A stretch of 64,000 bases of DNA from Anaeromyxobacter sp. GTDB lineage: Bacteria > Myxococcota > Myxococcia > Myxococcales > Anaeromyxobacteraceae. Positions 27,546 to 35,486 of the stretch are shown piece by piece. The notes beneath the pieces were generated by a model, which had not been told where the DNA came from, ran no database searches, and was given only the letters and a program-made list of their open reading frames with translations. Location: assembly GCA_016718565.1 (NCBI GenBank), contig JADKCZ010000013.1:1-64000 (forward strand), read 5' to 3'. The position numbers were made by a program, and so were the translations under genes. Numbering within the stretch: position 1 is the first letter of the stretch; each line of letters starts with the position of its first letter.

Positions 27546-29104
27546 GGGAGCGGGGCGGCGGCGTTGCCGGTGTTGCGGGTGTCGTGGAACACCTTGGGCC
27601 AGGGGGCCGCGGCGTCGAGGTGGCCGTCGACCACCACCGCGTAGAGCTTCCCGGAGGAGGACGGGAAGTAGGCCAGGGAGAGGCCGGCCCCGGGCGCCGT
27701 GTGGACGTTGCCGGGGCGCAGCGAGGCCAGGCCGGTGGTGAGCTGGGCGCTCCAGACGGTGGACCCGTCGGAGACCCGCAGCGCGTGCAGCGAGCCCCGG
27801 AAGGTGGGCACCAGCAGCACGGCCTCGCCGCCCGCCAGCGCCAGCGCGGTGAGCGGCTGGGCGCCCAGGTCCGGCGGGCTGGCCCAGAGGGCCGCCCCGG
27901 TGGCGGAGAGGCGGTGGAGCCGGTTGGTGGCGTCGCCGAGCACCAGCGAGCCGTCGGCGAGGATGATGGGGGCGGCCTGCGCCGGGCCGGCCAGGGTCTT
28001 CACCGTGCTGGTGACGCCGGCGGCGGTGGTGACGTTGAGGTTGCCGTCGGTGGAGTAGGTCCAGACGCGGTCGGTGGCGTCGATGGCGAGGGGGAGGTCG
28101 AGGTCGAGGCCGATGGAGGGTGGGGGTGGATTGGGTGGGATGGCGTTCCAGTTTTCTTGGAACAGGCCAGGAAGTGGCGTGAGACTCCTGAGCAGGCTGC
28201 CGGAAGCCGCGCTCAGAGATCCATCCCGCCGGATTGCAGGAGTGGTGGCGACAGCACTTATGCCGCCAGAGGGCATGCACCTCCCCCCCGCATCGACAGC
28301 AAACACCGCTCCTGAATCGGAACCGAAGTAGGCGGTGACGCCATCTGCCCCAACGGCAGGCCCCGACTGGATGGCCAGCGTCGTGTCGCAGCCGCTTCCG
28401 TTCTGGACCGAGCCGTCCAGGCCGACCATGAAGGCCCTACCGCTCTGGTTGCTGACAGCGATGCTCGCGAGCCCCACGGCCGGCGCCCCGGCGACCGCCA
28501 GGCTGCCCACCGTCGCCTCCCACTCTTTGGCCCCGGCGGCCGAGACCCGCACCAGCTGGTTGGCGCTGGCGCCGAGCCCCGCGATGACGCTGCCGTCGGC
28601 GAGCACGGCCACGGGCGTCATGTTGGCGCCCCCCTCGTACACCCACCTCAACCTCGTCACCGTCGGCCTCACCACGGCCACCTGCTGCGTGGAGTTGCCC
28701 GCCTCGTCGATGGCCACGGCCGTGAGCTCCACGGCCCGCTCGAAGTAGGGGAACGGGAGCGCCGCCAGGTCGAAGGTGTGGACCCAGTCGGTGCCGTCGA
28801 AGGTGGCGGCCGGCAGCTGGTCCGGCTGCAGGTCGAGCTTCACGGACACGCCGGCCAGGCCGCGGTCGTCGCGGGCGCGCACCTTCACCGTGATCTGGCC
28901 GTCGCGCGGGGTGGGCGAGGCGGCCAGCACCTCGATGGCGTCGATGGCCGGCTTGAAGTCGTCGCGCCAGCAGATCCCCTCCGGCGCGCAGTACTGGCCG
29001 GCGGGGCAGGTGCCGGGCGCGCTGCAGCGCGGCCGCTCCTCGACGGCGCCGCAGGCGGCGACCAGGGTGGCGAGGAGCAGGGTGGCGATCAGGGTGCGGC
29101 GCAT
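27542..29104 (-). CDS. PQQ-like beta-propeller lipoprotein
   Basis: This 520-residue lipoprotein has signal MRRTLIATLLLATLVAAC and a predicted lipidated C18, followed by a Cys-rich motif (C...C...C...C, RCSAPGTCPAGQYCAPEGIC). An Ig-like part (about 50-145) is followed by a PQQ/quinoprotein-like propeller (about 150-515) with blades such as GSLVLGDATNRLHRLSATGA and GSLHALRVSDGSTVWSAQLT. It probably lies on the cell surface or periplasmic face. A 330-base stretch within the gene (about 28130-28460) is visibly less GC-rich than the rest, suggesting local recombination. Confidence 0.72.
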   Translation of the reverse strand: MRRTLIATLLLATLVAACGAVEERPRCSAPGTCPAGQYCAPEGICWRDDFKPAIDAIEVLAASPTPRDGQITVKVRARDDRGLAGVSVKLDLQPDQLPAATFDGTDWVHTFDLAALPFPYFERAVELTAVAIDEAGNSTQQVAVVRPTVTRLRWVYEGGANMTPVAVLADGSVIAGLGASANQLVRVSAAGAKEWEATVGSLAVAGAPAVGLASIAVSNQSGRAFMVGLDGSVQNGSGCDTTLAIQSGPAVGADGVTAYFGSDSGAVFAVDAGGRCMPSGGISAVATTPAIRRDGSLSAASGSLLRSLTPLPGLFQENWNAIPPNPPPPSIGLDLDLPLAIDATDRVWTYSTDGNLNVTTAAGVTSTVKTLAGPAQAAPIILADGSLVLGDATNRLHRLSATGAALWASPPDLGAQPLTALALAGGEAVLLVPTFRGSLHALRVSDGSTVWSAQLTTGLASLRPGNVHTAPGAGLSLAYFPSSSGKLYAVVVDGHLDAAAPWPKVFHDTRNTGNAAAPLP

Positions 29105-29119
29105 GTGGTCTCTCCCACG

Positions 29120-29762
29120 TCAGAAGGCGAACCTGAGCGCCAGGCCGGCGCCCACCGCGACCCCGCCGGCCGCCAGCGTGGCCGCGCTGGCCGACCGCTT
29201 CCTCGTCCAGGCGTCGTGCGCCGCCCGGTAGGCGCCCGGGTCGCTGGCCGCGCTGGCGCGCGCCGCCTCGTCGCGGGCCTGCAGCGCCAGCACCGCGCCG
29301 GCGGCCAGCGCCGCGGCCCCGACCCCCACCAGCGCCCAGCCCGCCACCCGGCTCCAGCGCGGGGCGGAGCGCGGCACCTGCCGCTCCAGGCTCCGCAGCG
29401 CCTCCCGCACCGGACCCTCGGCCTCGACCCCGCTCGGCACCTCCAGGGTGCGGCGGGCCACCTCCACCGCCTGGGCGTCGGAGAGGACCAGGAGGAAGCT
29501 GCTCTCCTCGGCGCGCCCCTCCGCCGAGCCCCAGACCACGTGGGGAGAGGCCGGCCCGCGCCGCGGCCCGCGCCGCCTCGCCGGCCGTGGTGCACGGGAT
29601 CCGGTAGTCGAGGAAGCGGTCGGCCAGGAGCCGGGCGGCGTCGGGCACGGCCTCGGCGCGCGCCAGCGCGGGATCCCCCGAGACGACCGGGCGGCAGAGC
29701 AGGGTCCGATCGGGCCCGGCGGCGAGCGCGAGGGCGGCGACGAGGGCGCTGGTCAGGGGCAT
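29120..29762 (-). pseudogene. Frameshifted TM protein (signal peptide half and TM-tail half)
   Basis: Two open frames join here. From the ATG at 29762: a signal peptide (MPLTSALVAALALA) and RTLLCRPVVSGDPALARAEA to about 29545. From about 29542 to the stop at 29120: VVWGSAEGRAEESSFLLVLSD then two TM helices. Removing one G from the GGGG run at 29542-29545 would restore a 213-residue protein reading ...ARAGLSHVVWGSAEG. The TM tail resembles that of the PEGA protein two genes downstream. It heads the minus-strand envelope operon, so the shift is either a sequence error, a pseudogene or phase variation. Confidence 0.6.
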
Positions 29763-30061
29763 GGACGGCCTCGACCTCCGGCGGTGGGCGGCAGGGTGAA
29801 GGTGCAGATCATCATCAGGAACGGCGGCAGTGCAAGGGCCATGCGCTGGTCCAACCGCGCGGAATCGCATGGACCGGTGGTCCTGGGACCGTCCGTTTCG
29901 CGGACCGATGGTCCGCCGCGCGGACCTGCCCCGGAACCGGACGGACCGTAAGTGCCCGATTTTCCGAAGGGCGCCTCCTGGCCCGGGGCCCGCACTGCAC
30001 GGAAGCACACGCAACCGGCACTCCGCGTGCTACCGATCCCTGGACCCAGGAAGAGAACCAC
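29763..30061. promoter_or_regulatory. Divergent intergenic region with clustered GGACC/GGTCC dyads
   Basis: This 299-base region separates the two envelope operons. GGACC or GGTCC occurs seven times between 29871 and 29947 (29871, 29879, 29886, 29902, 29910, 29922, 29943), forming dyads GGACC-GGT-GGTCC, GGTCC-TG-GGACC, GGAC-C-GTCC and CGGACC-GAT-GGTCCG. This looks like an operator cluster. An AGGAAGAG ribosome-binding site precedes the ATG at 30062. Confidence 0.45.
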
Positions 30062-32248
30062 ATGACCCTCCGCCAGCTCCCCTGCCTCGCCCTCCTCGCC
30101 GCGCTCGCCGGCTGCGGCGCCTCCTCGCGCGACTCCGTCCGCACCTGCCAGCTCCCCACCGACTGCGACCTCGGCTCCTCCTGCGTCCAGGGTGCTTGCC
30201 AGGCCTCGACGCCGCCGGTGGCCGACTTCACGGTGCCCGCCGGGCTCCTCACCCACCGCGCCGTCACCCTGGCCTCGACGGCCCATGATCCCGACCCCGG
30301 CCACGCCCTGGCCAGCCAGGCCTGGACGGTCGAGCCGCTCCTCGGTGGCTGCGCGCCGGACCTGGAGGGCGAGGACTCCGCGGCGCTCCAGCTGATCTTC
30401 TGGTGCGCCGGGACCTACCAGGTGACGCTCACGGTGACCGACTCCACCGGCCTGGCCGGCGCCCCGGCCAGCCGCACGCTGGCGGTCGCGGCGCTGACCG
30501 ATCCCCCGACCGTCACCGCCACCGCCGCCCTGGCGGTGGACCACGCCTGCGCGGGCAACCCGCTGCAGTGCGGGCTGGCGAGCCCGGCGGCGCTCGCCGC
30601 CACCGGCCACTCCCCGGCCGGCGCCGCGCTCACCTACCGGTGGACGGCGCTCCCGCCCGACCAGAGCCGCGCCGGCGCCACGGCCGTGTTCGCCCCCTCG
30701 GCCACCGCCGCGGCCCCCAGCCTCGACCTCAGGACCTCCGGCGGCGCGCTCTCCGGCGCCTGGACGGTGCGCGTCCGCGTCACCGACCCGCAGGGCAACC
30801 TGGCCCAGGCCCTGGTGCCACTCACCGTGAACAACCGGCCCCCCTCCATCGCGGCGCCCCCGCTCTCGCTCGACCACCGCTACGAGGGCGCCGCCTACCG
30901 GGTGGACGCCTCGCTGGCCCTGCCGATGAGCGACCCGGACGGCGATCCGCTCGAGGCCTCGGCCACGCTGCTGGAGCCGGCGGGCAGCGGCTGCGCCGCC
31001 GCCTTCGACCTGGTCTCGCCGGGCGCGGGCGCCTTCTCGCTGGCCTGCCCGGCCGGGGCGGGGCTGATGGCCTCAGGCCGGCTGCTGCGCCTGGCGGCCC
31101 GGGACGTGAACGGGGCCTCGGCCACCGCGGACCTCCCGGTGCAGGTCCTCAACCGGGTCCCGGTGCTCCGGCCCGCGGCCGGCGCCACCGCCACCGAGCT
31201 GGCGCTCGACCACTCGGTGGGGCCGTGCCCCCTCGGTGCCGGGCGCTGCTTCCAGGCCACGGCCGCGAGCCCCTTCGTGGCGGTCGATCCAGACGGCGAT
31301 CCCGTCGCGTCGATCACGCTCCTGCCCACCGTGGACCCCGACAGGACCGCCTCGGTGGCCGAGGTGGGCAGCGGTGCGGGCGCCGGCTCGGTGCGCTTCA
31401 GCACCCCCGTCGAGCGGCCCGCCGAGTTCCGCTCGGCGGCGGGCGCCAGCGGCTTCCGCGTCACCGCCACCGCCACCGACGGCTTCGGCGCCTCGCTGCC
31501 GGTGGAGCTCCCGGTCCGCGTCCTCAACCGGGCGCCGGTGGCCTCCTTCCTGGTCCCGGCCATCACCGTGGGCCACCGGTACGATGCGCCCGCCAGCGCC
31601 TACCTGGCCGACGCCACCCTCTCCAGCTTCTCGGATCCCGACGGTGATCCCCTGGCGGATGCCGGGAGCGGCGACGGCGCCGACTGCGCCGACGTCACCA
31701 TCTCGTCGGACGGGGTCGCCTCGGTGGCCTGCCGCCACAGCGTGCCCTCCGGCGCCACCTACCCCACCCTGGCCGGCTTCCCGGGGGACCACCTGGTGGC
31801 CGCGGCGGTGAGCGACGGCTGGGAAGCGGCCAGCGCCAGCACCACGGTCACCATCACCAACCGGCCCCCCACGGTGCCGGCCTACACCGGGGCCGCCGAG
31901 TCCTGCGCCTGCATCTGCTCCTCGTGGGAGGTGGACGCGCCGACCATCTGCGCCGTCGAGCCGAGGTGGAAGGCCGACCTGACCAGCGTGCCGTTCCCCA
32001 GCCGCCCGGCCGACGCGGACGGCGATCTCCTGGCCGCCACCTTCAGCCCGGCCACCGGGCTCGGCGCCGCCACCGTGGTCGCGACCCCGGACGCCTGCAC
32101 CACCACCTTCTCGGGCCTGTCCGTGCCGGTCACGGTGCAGGTGACCGTCAACGACGGCGTGAGCCAGGCCAGCGCGTCCTGGACCATCAACCGCGTCATC
32201 TGCTCGAAGGAGGGCGCGGTCTGCACCACCCCGCGGCCTCGCCGCTGA
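30062..32248 (+). CDS. Large PKD/Ig-like repeat lipoprotein
   Basis: This 728-residue surface lipoprotein has a signal peptide with lipobox LAALAGC (lipidated Cys about 19), then the Cys-rich motif CQLPTDCDLGSSCVQGAC. Five or six PKD/Ig-like domains follow, each with the calcium-type loop DPDGDP (SDPDGDPLEAS, VDPDGDPVAS, FSDPDGDPLADA and a degenerate ADADGDLLAA). A C-terminal Cys-rich patch (CACICSSW...CAVEPRW) is present. Such proteins usually bind ions, glycans or other surface proteins. It is divergent from the PQQ-like lipoprotein that carries a related Cys motif. Confidence 0.75.
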   Translation: MTLRQLPCLALLAALAGCGASSRDSVRTCQLPTDCDLGSSCVQGACQASTPPVADFTVPAGLLTHRAVTLASTAHDPDPGHALASQAWTVEPLLGGCAPDLEGEDSAALQLIFWCAGTYQVTLTVTDSTGLAGAPASRTLAVAALTDPPTVTATAALAVDHACAGNPLQCGLASPAALAATGHSPAGAALTYRWTALPPDQSRAGATAVFAPSATAAAPSLDLRTSGGALSGAWTVRVRVTDPQGNLAQALVPLTVNNRPPSIAAPPLSLDHRYEGAAYRVDASLALPMSDPDGDPLEASATLLEPAGSGCAAAFDLVSPGAGAFSLACPAGAGLMASGRLLRLAARDVNGASATADLPVQVLNRVPVLRPAAGATATELALDHSVGPCPLGAGRCFQATAASPFVAVDPDGDPVASITLLPTVDPDRTASVAEVGSGAGAGSVRFSTPVERPAEFRSAAGASGFRVTATATDGFGASLPVELPVRVLNRAPVASFLVPAITVGHRYDAPASAYLADATLSSFSDPDGDPLADAGSGDGADCADVTISSDGVASVACRHSVPSGATYPTLAGFPGDHLVAAAVSDGWEAASASTTVTITNRPPTVPAYTGAAESCACICSSWEVDAPTICAVEPRWKADLTSVPFPSRPADADGDLLAATFSPATGLGAATVVATPDACTTTFSGLSVPVTVQVTVNDGVSQASASWTINRVICSKEGAVCTTPRPRR

Positions 32249-32284
32249 TCGGTCCGACCAGGTAGCCGGGTGCGACCCTCCGGC

Positions 32285-32599
32285 TCAGGCCTCCGCTGAC
32301 ACGACCAGGCCGACGACCGCCGCCACGCAGCCGGCGGCGGCCAGCCCCACCACCAGCCCGGGGGTGATGGCCAGGGGCAGGGAGTGCGTCGCCACGGCCG
32401 CCAGCCCCAGCTGGACCGCCCCGGGCAGCACCGCGAAGGCGGTGGCCAGGGCGGCCGCCACGGAGCCCGCCATGATGAAGGGGCGCGGGTCGCGGCGGGG
32501 CGGCGGCAGCTCCGCCATGACCTGGGCGGTGAAGCCGCCGTCCTCCACGTAGGGCTCGTCGGCCAGCAAGGCCTCCAGCTTCTCCGGGTCGAGCGTCAT
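32285..32599 (-). CDS. Small membrane protein in ECF operon, probable anti-sigma
   Basis: This 104-residue protein has a short acidic cytoplasmic N-terminus (about 1-38; DPEKLEALLADEPYVEDGGF) and two TM helices (about 42-62 and 72-100). It overlaps the ECF sigma stop by four bases (ATGA). Position and topology fit an anti-sigma factor, but no zinc-binding HxxxCxxC motif is present, so it would be a non-ZAS type. This role is inferred from context only. Confidence 0.6.
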   Translation of the reverse strand: MTLDPEKLEALLADEPYVEDGGFTAQVMAELPPPRRDPRPFIMAGSVAAALATAFAVLPGAVQLGLAAVATHSLPLAITPGLVVGLAAAGCVAAVVGLVVSAEA

Positions 32600-33129
32600 G
32601 GCGATCCCTCCGCGCCGAGCGGCGTGAGCAGGCGGCGCAGCTTCTCCTTGCCGCGCAGGATGTTGGTCTTCAACGTGCCGATGGGGCAGTCGAGGATGGC
32701 CGCCGCCTCCTCGTGGCTCACGTCCTGGCCGTAGGCCAGCGCCAGGGCGGCCCGCTCGTCGGCCCGCAGGGCGCCGAGCGCCCGCTCGAGGTCGTGCCGG
32801 TCGATGGCCACCTCGGCCAGATCGCGGGCCGGGGGCTCCGGCGCCACGTCGGGCGCCGGGAGCTTGCGGACCTGGCCCGCCCAGCCGTTCCAGGCGATCC
32901 GGTAGAGCCAGGTGGAGAGCCGCCCACCGCCGCGCCAGGTCTTCAGGTGCTTGTAGGCCTTGAGGAAGGTCTCCTGGGCCAGGTCGTCGGCCAGGGCGGC
33001 GTCGCCGGCGCAGAGCCGGCGCAGCAGGCCGCGCACCGCGCTCTGGTGCCGACGCACCAGCTCGGCGAAGGCGCGCCGGTCGTCGCTCGCGAGGACGCGC
33101 GCGACCAGCTCGGTGTCCGACGGCCCCAT
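32596..33129 (-). CDS. ECF-family RNA polymerase sigma factor
   Basis: This 177-residue sigma-70 family factor has region 2 (ELVRRHQSAVRGLLRRL, then DDLAQETFLKAYKHLKTWRG and LSTWLYRIAWNGW) and region 4 (LRADERAALALAYGQDVSHE, AAAILDCPIGTLKTNILRGK). It likely directs stress or envelope genes. It lies between a DUF6249-like gene (10 bases upstream) and a small membrane protein that may restrain it. Target promoters are not identifiable from this window. Confidence 0.92.
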   Translation of the reverse strand: MGPSDTELVARVLASDDRRAFAELVRRHQSAVRGLLRRLCAGDAALADDLAQETFLKAYKHLKTWRGGGRLSTWLYRIAWNGWAGQVRKLPAPDVAPEPPARDLAEVAIDRHDLERALGALRADERAALALAYGQDVSHEEAAAILDCPIGTLKTNILRGKEKLRRLLTPLGAEGSP

Positions 33130-33139
33130 GCGTCCCTTC

Positions 33140-33523
33140 TTAGCCCACCGAGGGCGCGTCGGCCTGCTTGCGCCCGGTCACCCAGTGGGAGACCAGGTGG
33201 CCGATCCCCACGAAGCCCACGATGAGGCCGATGGGCCAGAGGCGCTCCTGGCGAAACGCGAGGAGGAAGAAGAGGCTGATCCCGACGCCGTCGAGAACCA
33301 GCTTGATCCCCTTCTGCAGGTCGGTCTCCTTGGTCTTCCTCTCGCCCCCCTCGAGCAGCTCGAGCGGCAGGGGCTGGCCCTTCTCGAGGGCGAGGCGGAT
33401 GGTCTGGTGGCGCAGCTCGCGGGAGCGGTGCAGGAACCAGAAGACGATCCCGACGATGGCGGTCGAGGCGAGGAAGACGATAGAGACGATGAGGATCGGG
33501 GTGAGGTCCATCTTGAGGTCCAT
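33140..33523 (-). CDS. DUF6249-like membrane protein
   Basis: This 127-residue protein has three hydrophobic segments (about 7-28, 75-93, 98-114) around a conserved RSRELRHQTIRLALEKGQPL helix typical of DUF6249-like small membrane proteins. The family often accompanies ECF sigma factors. An ATG at 33511 is an alternative start four residues downstream. It is the first gene of the sigma operon. Confidence 0.75.
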   Translation of the reverse strand: MDLKMDLTPILIVSIVFLASTAIVGIVFWFLHRSRELRHQTIRLALEKGQPLPLELLEGGERKTKETDLQKGIKLVLDGVGISLFFLLAFRQERLWPIGLIVGFVGIGHLVSHWVTGRKQADAPSVG

Positions 33524-33730
33524 GGTGCTCCAGTGGGCCCCGCGGGGCGAAGTCGCGCGGCGCGGCGGTGTGGTCTTCGGCACCTGAGACGCGGCGGCGG
33601 GCGCCGGCGGATTCAAGGGGGCGTCGATTTCGTGGGGGGGCGCGCCCGGCCGGGCCGAGCCTCGACCCGGAGCCCCAATCCCGAGCCCCAATCCCGAGCC
33701 CCAGCCCAGCCCCAGCCCCCGCCCCTGCCT

Positions 33731-33833
33731 CGACCGCGACCGCGACCGCGACCCCGACCCCGACCCCGACCTCGACCGCGACCGCGACCCCGACCTCGAC
33801 CTCGACCTCGACCCAGACCCGGACCCCGACCCC
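33731..33833. repeat. GACCNC hexanucleotide satellite
   Basis: About 17 tandem units of GACCNC (GACCGC, GACCCC, GACCTC) with a six-base period. The same unit encodes the Pro/Thr linker of the TPR protein at 9090-9240. Here it is intergenic. It should be prone to slippage. Confidence 0.85.
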
Positions 33834-33872
33834 AGGCCCGAGCCCCGGCTCCCCCAAGTCCAGTCAAGTCCT

Positions 33873-33967
33873 CCCCCAAACGGACGGTTCGGACGTCCGA
33901 ACCGATATCGGCCCATCGTAGCCATGCCCCCCCGAACGGATTATTCGGGCGCACGAACCGATATCGC
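33873..33967. repeat. Paired 39-base repeats with 20-base palindrome
   Basis: Copies 33873-33911 and 33929-33967 align without gaps with 31 of 39 identical bases, both ending in CGAACCGATATCG. The first copy contains CGGTTCGGACGTCCGAACCG (33885-33904), a perfect palindrome. The core GATATCG also occurs at 2654-2660 and next to the HU promoter. These could be protein-binding sites upstream of the MFS gene or mobile-element remnants. Confidence 0.7.
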
Positions 33968-34033
33968 TTACCTCCCCTTCCCCGCCCGGGCCGCCTCGTC
34001 TCACCTCCGGGCGCCGCCTGGTATGGACTGACC

Positions 34034-35179
34034 GTGACCTGGCGCCCCTCACCCCTGCAGCGCGCGGCGGCCGGTGCCGCCGGGCTGGCGCTGGCCATGG
34101 GCATCGGGCGGTTCGCCTACACGGCGCTGCTCCCCGGACTGCAGCGGGCCCACGGCCTCGACGACGCGGCCGGCGGGCTCATCGCCTCCGCCAACCTCAC
34201 CGGCTACCTGGCCGGCGTGCTCTGGGCGCGCCGCACGCCGCCGGGGCCGCCCCGCCTCTGGCTGCTGCGGGTCGGCCTGCTGGGCAGCGTGCTCACCACG
34301 GCGGCCTCGGTGGGCGCCTCCGGGCTGGCCGGCTGGGCGGCGGTGCGCTTCGCCGCCGGCGTGGCCAGCGGCCTGGTGTTCGTGCTGGTCTCGGCGGCGG
34401 TGCTGGAGGCGCTGCCGCGCGGGCGCGAGCGGCTGGCGGGGCTGCTCTTCGCCGGGGTGGGGCTGGGCATCGCGCTCTCCGGGGTGGTGGCGGCGGCCAC
34501 CGCGGCGGCGGCCTGGCAGGCGCCCTGGCTCCTGCTGGGCGGCGCCGCGCTCCTCCTGGCCCTGCCGGCCCTGCTCATGGCGCCGGGCCAGCCGGTGCTG
34601 CACCCGGCGCCGGCGGGCGGCCGCCACGACGGCGTCACCTTCGGCCGGCTGGCGGTGGCCTACGGCCTGGAGGGGCTGGGCTACATCGTCAGCGGCACCT
34701 TCGCGGTGCGGGCGGTGCAGCAGACGCCGGGCCTGGAGGGCTGGGCGGCCTGGGTCTGGGTGGCGGCCGGCCTGGCGGCGGCCCCCTCGGCGGCGCTGTG
34801 GGGCTGGGCGGCGCGCCGCCTCGGCCTGCGCTGGGCGCTCACCGCGGCCTTCGCCACCCAGGCGGTGGGCATGGCGCTGCCGGCCCTCTCCGCCTCCGGC
34901 GCGGCGGCGGTGCTGGGTGCGCTCTTCTTCGGCGGCACCTTCATCGGCATCGTCACCCTCACCGTGGACCTGGCCCGCCGGCTCATGCCGGAGGCGGCGG
35001 TGCGGGCCATCGGCTCGCTCACCGCGGTCTACGGGGTGGGGCAGGCGGTGGGCCCGTACCTGGCCGGGCGGCTCTCCCAGGCCACCGGCCACCCGGCCCC
35101 GGCGGTGCTGGCGGCCGCCGGCGCGGTGGCGCTGGGGGCGCTGGTGCTGGCGCTGCCGGCCGCGGCGGGCGATCCGTGA
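34034..35179 (+). CDS. MFS transporter (YbfB/YjiJ-like)
   Basis: This 381-residue transporter has about 12 TM helices. It shows the first-helix pattern GIGRFAYTALLPGLQRAHGL and WARRTPPGPPRLWLLRVGLL typical of the YbfB/YjiJ family; substrate unknown. The second half begins at YGLEGLGYIVSGTFAVRAVQ. It starts with GTG at 34034, since the nearby ATG at 34023 runs into a stop. It is followed 103 bases later by a tautomerase gene in the same orientation. Confidence 0.8.
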   Translation: MTWRPSPLQRAAAGAAGLALAMGIGRFAYTALLPGLQRAHGLDDAAGGLIASANLTGYLAGVLWARRTPPGPPRLWLLRVGLLGSVLTTAASVGASGLAGWAAVRFAAGVASGLVFVLVSAAVLEALPRGRERLAGLLFAGVGLGIALSGVVAAATAAAAWQAPWLLLGGAALLLALPALLMAPGQPVLHPAPAGGRHDGVTFGRLAVAYGLEGLGYIVSGTFAVRAVQQTPGLEGWAAWVWVAAGLAAAPSAALWGWAARRLGLRWALTAAFATQAVGMALPALSASGAAAVLGALFFGGTFIGIVTLTVDLARRLMPEAAVRAIGSLTAVYGVGQAVGPYLAGRLSQATGHPAPAVLAAAGAVALGALVLALPAAAGDP

Positions 35180-35282
35180 GGACCCGCCGGGAGGCCGCGC
35201 CTCACGCCGGCACACCGGGCCCGCCGCGCGGACGCGCCGGCGGGCCGAGCTTTCACCCACAGTCACCACCGAGGAGGACCGG

Positions 35283-35486
35283 ATGCCGTACGTGAACATC
35301 AAGATCACCCGCGAGGGCGCCACGCCCGCGCAGAAGGCGGCGCTCATCAAGGGCGCCACCGAGCTCCTGCAGCAGACCCTGGGGAAGAACCCGGCCACCA
35401 CGGTGGTGGTCATCGACGAGGTCGACACCGACAACTGGGGCATCGGCGGCGAGTCGGTGACGGTGCGGCGCAAGCGGGGGAGCTGA
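35283..35486 (+). CDS. 4-oxalocrotonate tautomerase-family protein
   Basis: This 67-residue tautomerase has Pro1 exposed after Met removal (MPYVNIKITREG), with the family LIKGATELLQQTLGKNP helix and a C-terminal VTVRRKR. Family members are hexamers that isomerise enols; the substrate is not predictable. It has a strong GAGGAGG ribosome-binding site. The gene is followed by the large repeat array. Confidence 0.9.
   Translation: MPYVNIKITREGATPAQKAALIKGATELLQQTLGKNPATTVVVIDEVDTDNWGIGGESVTVRRKRGS

Larger units (their letters stand above)
33524..34033. other. Gene-free repeat region between sigma operon and MFS gene
   Basis: These 510 bases hold no credible gene. Left to right: a GC-rich stretch; 12-base direct repeats of GAGCCCCAATCC (about 33670-33700); a hexanucleotide satellite (33731-33833); two 39-base diverged direct repeats (33873-33911 and 33929-33967), the first containing a 20-base perfect palindrome; and a pyrimidine-rich leader to the MFS start. 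A Pro/Thr-rich open frame across the satellite is treated as repeat-generated. Confidence 0.7.

Noticed and set aside
24858..27644. Long plus-strand open frame (about 928 codons)
   Set aside because: Antisense to the thioesterase and PEGA genes, which have clear domains.
33568..33921. Pro/Thr-rich small ORF over the hexanucleotide satellite
   Set aside because: Sequence is simple repeat (ATATPTPTP) with no signal, domain or ribosome-binding site.
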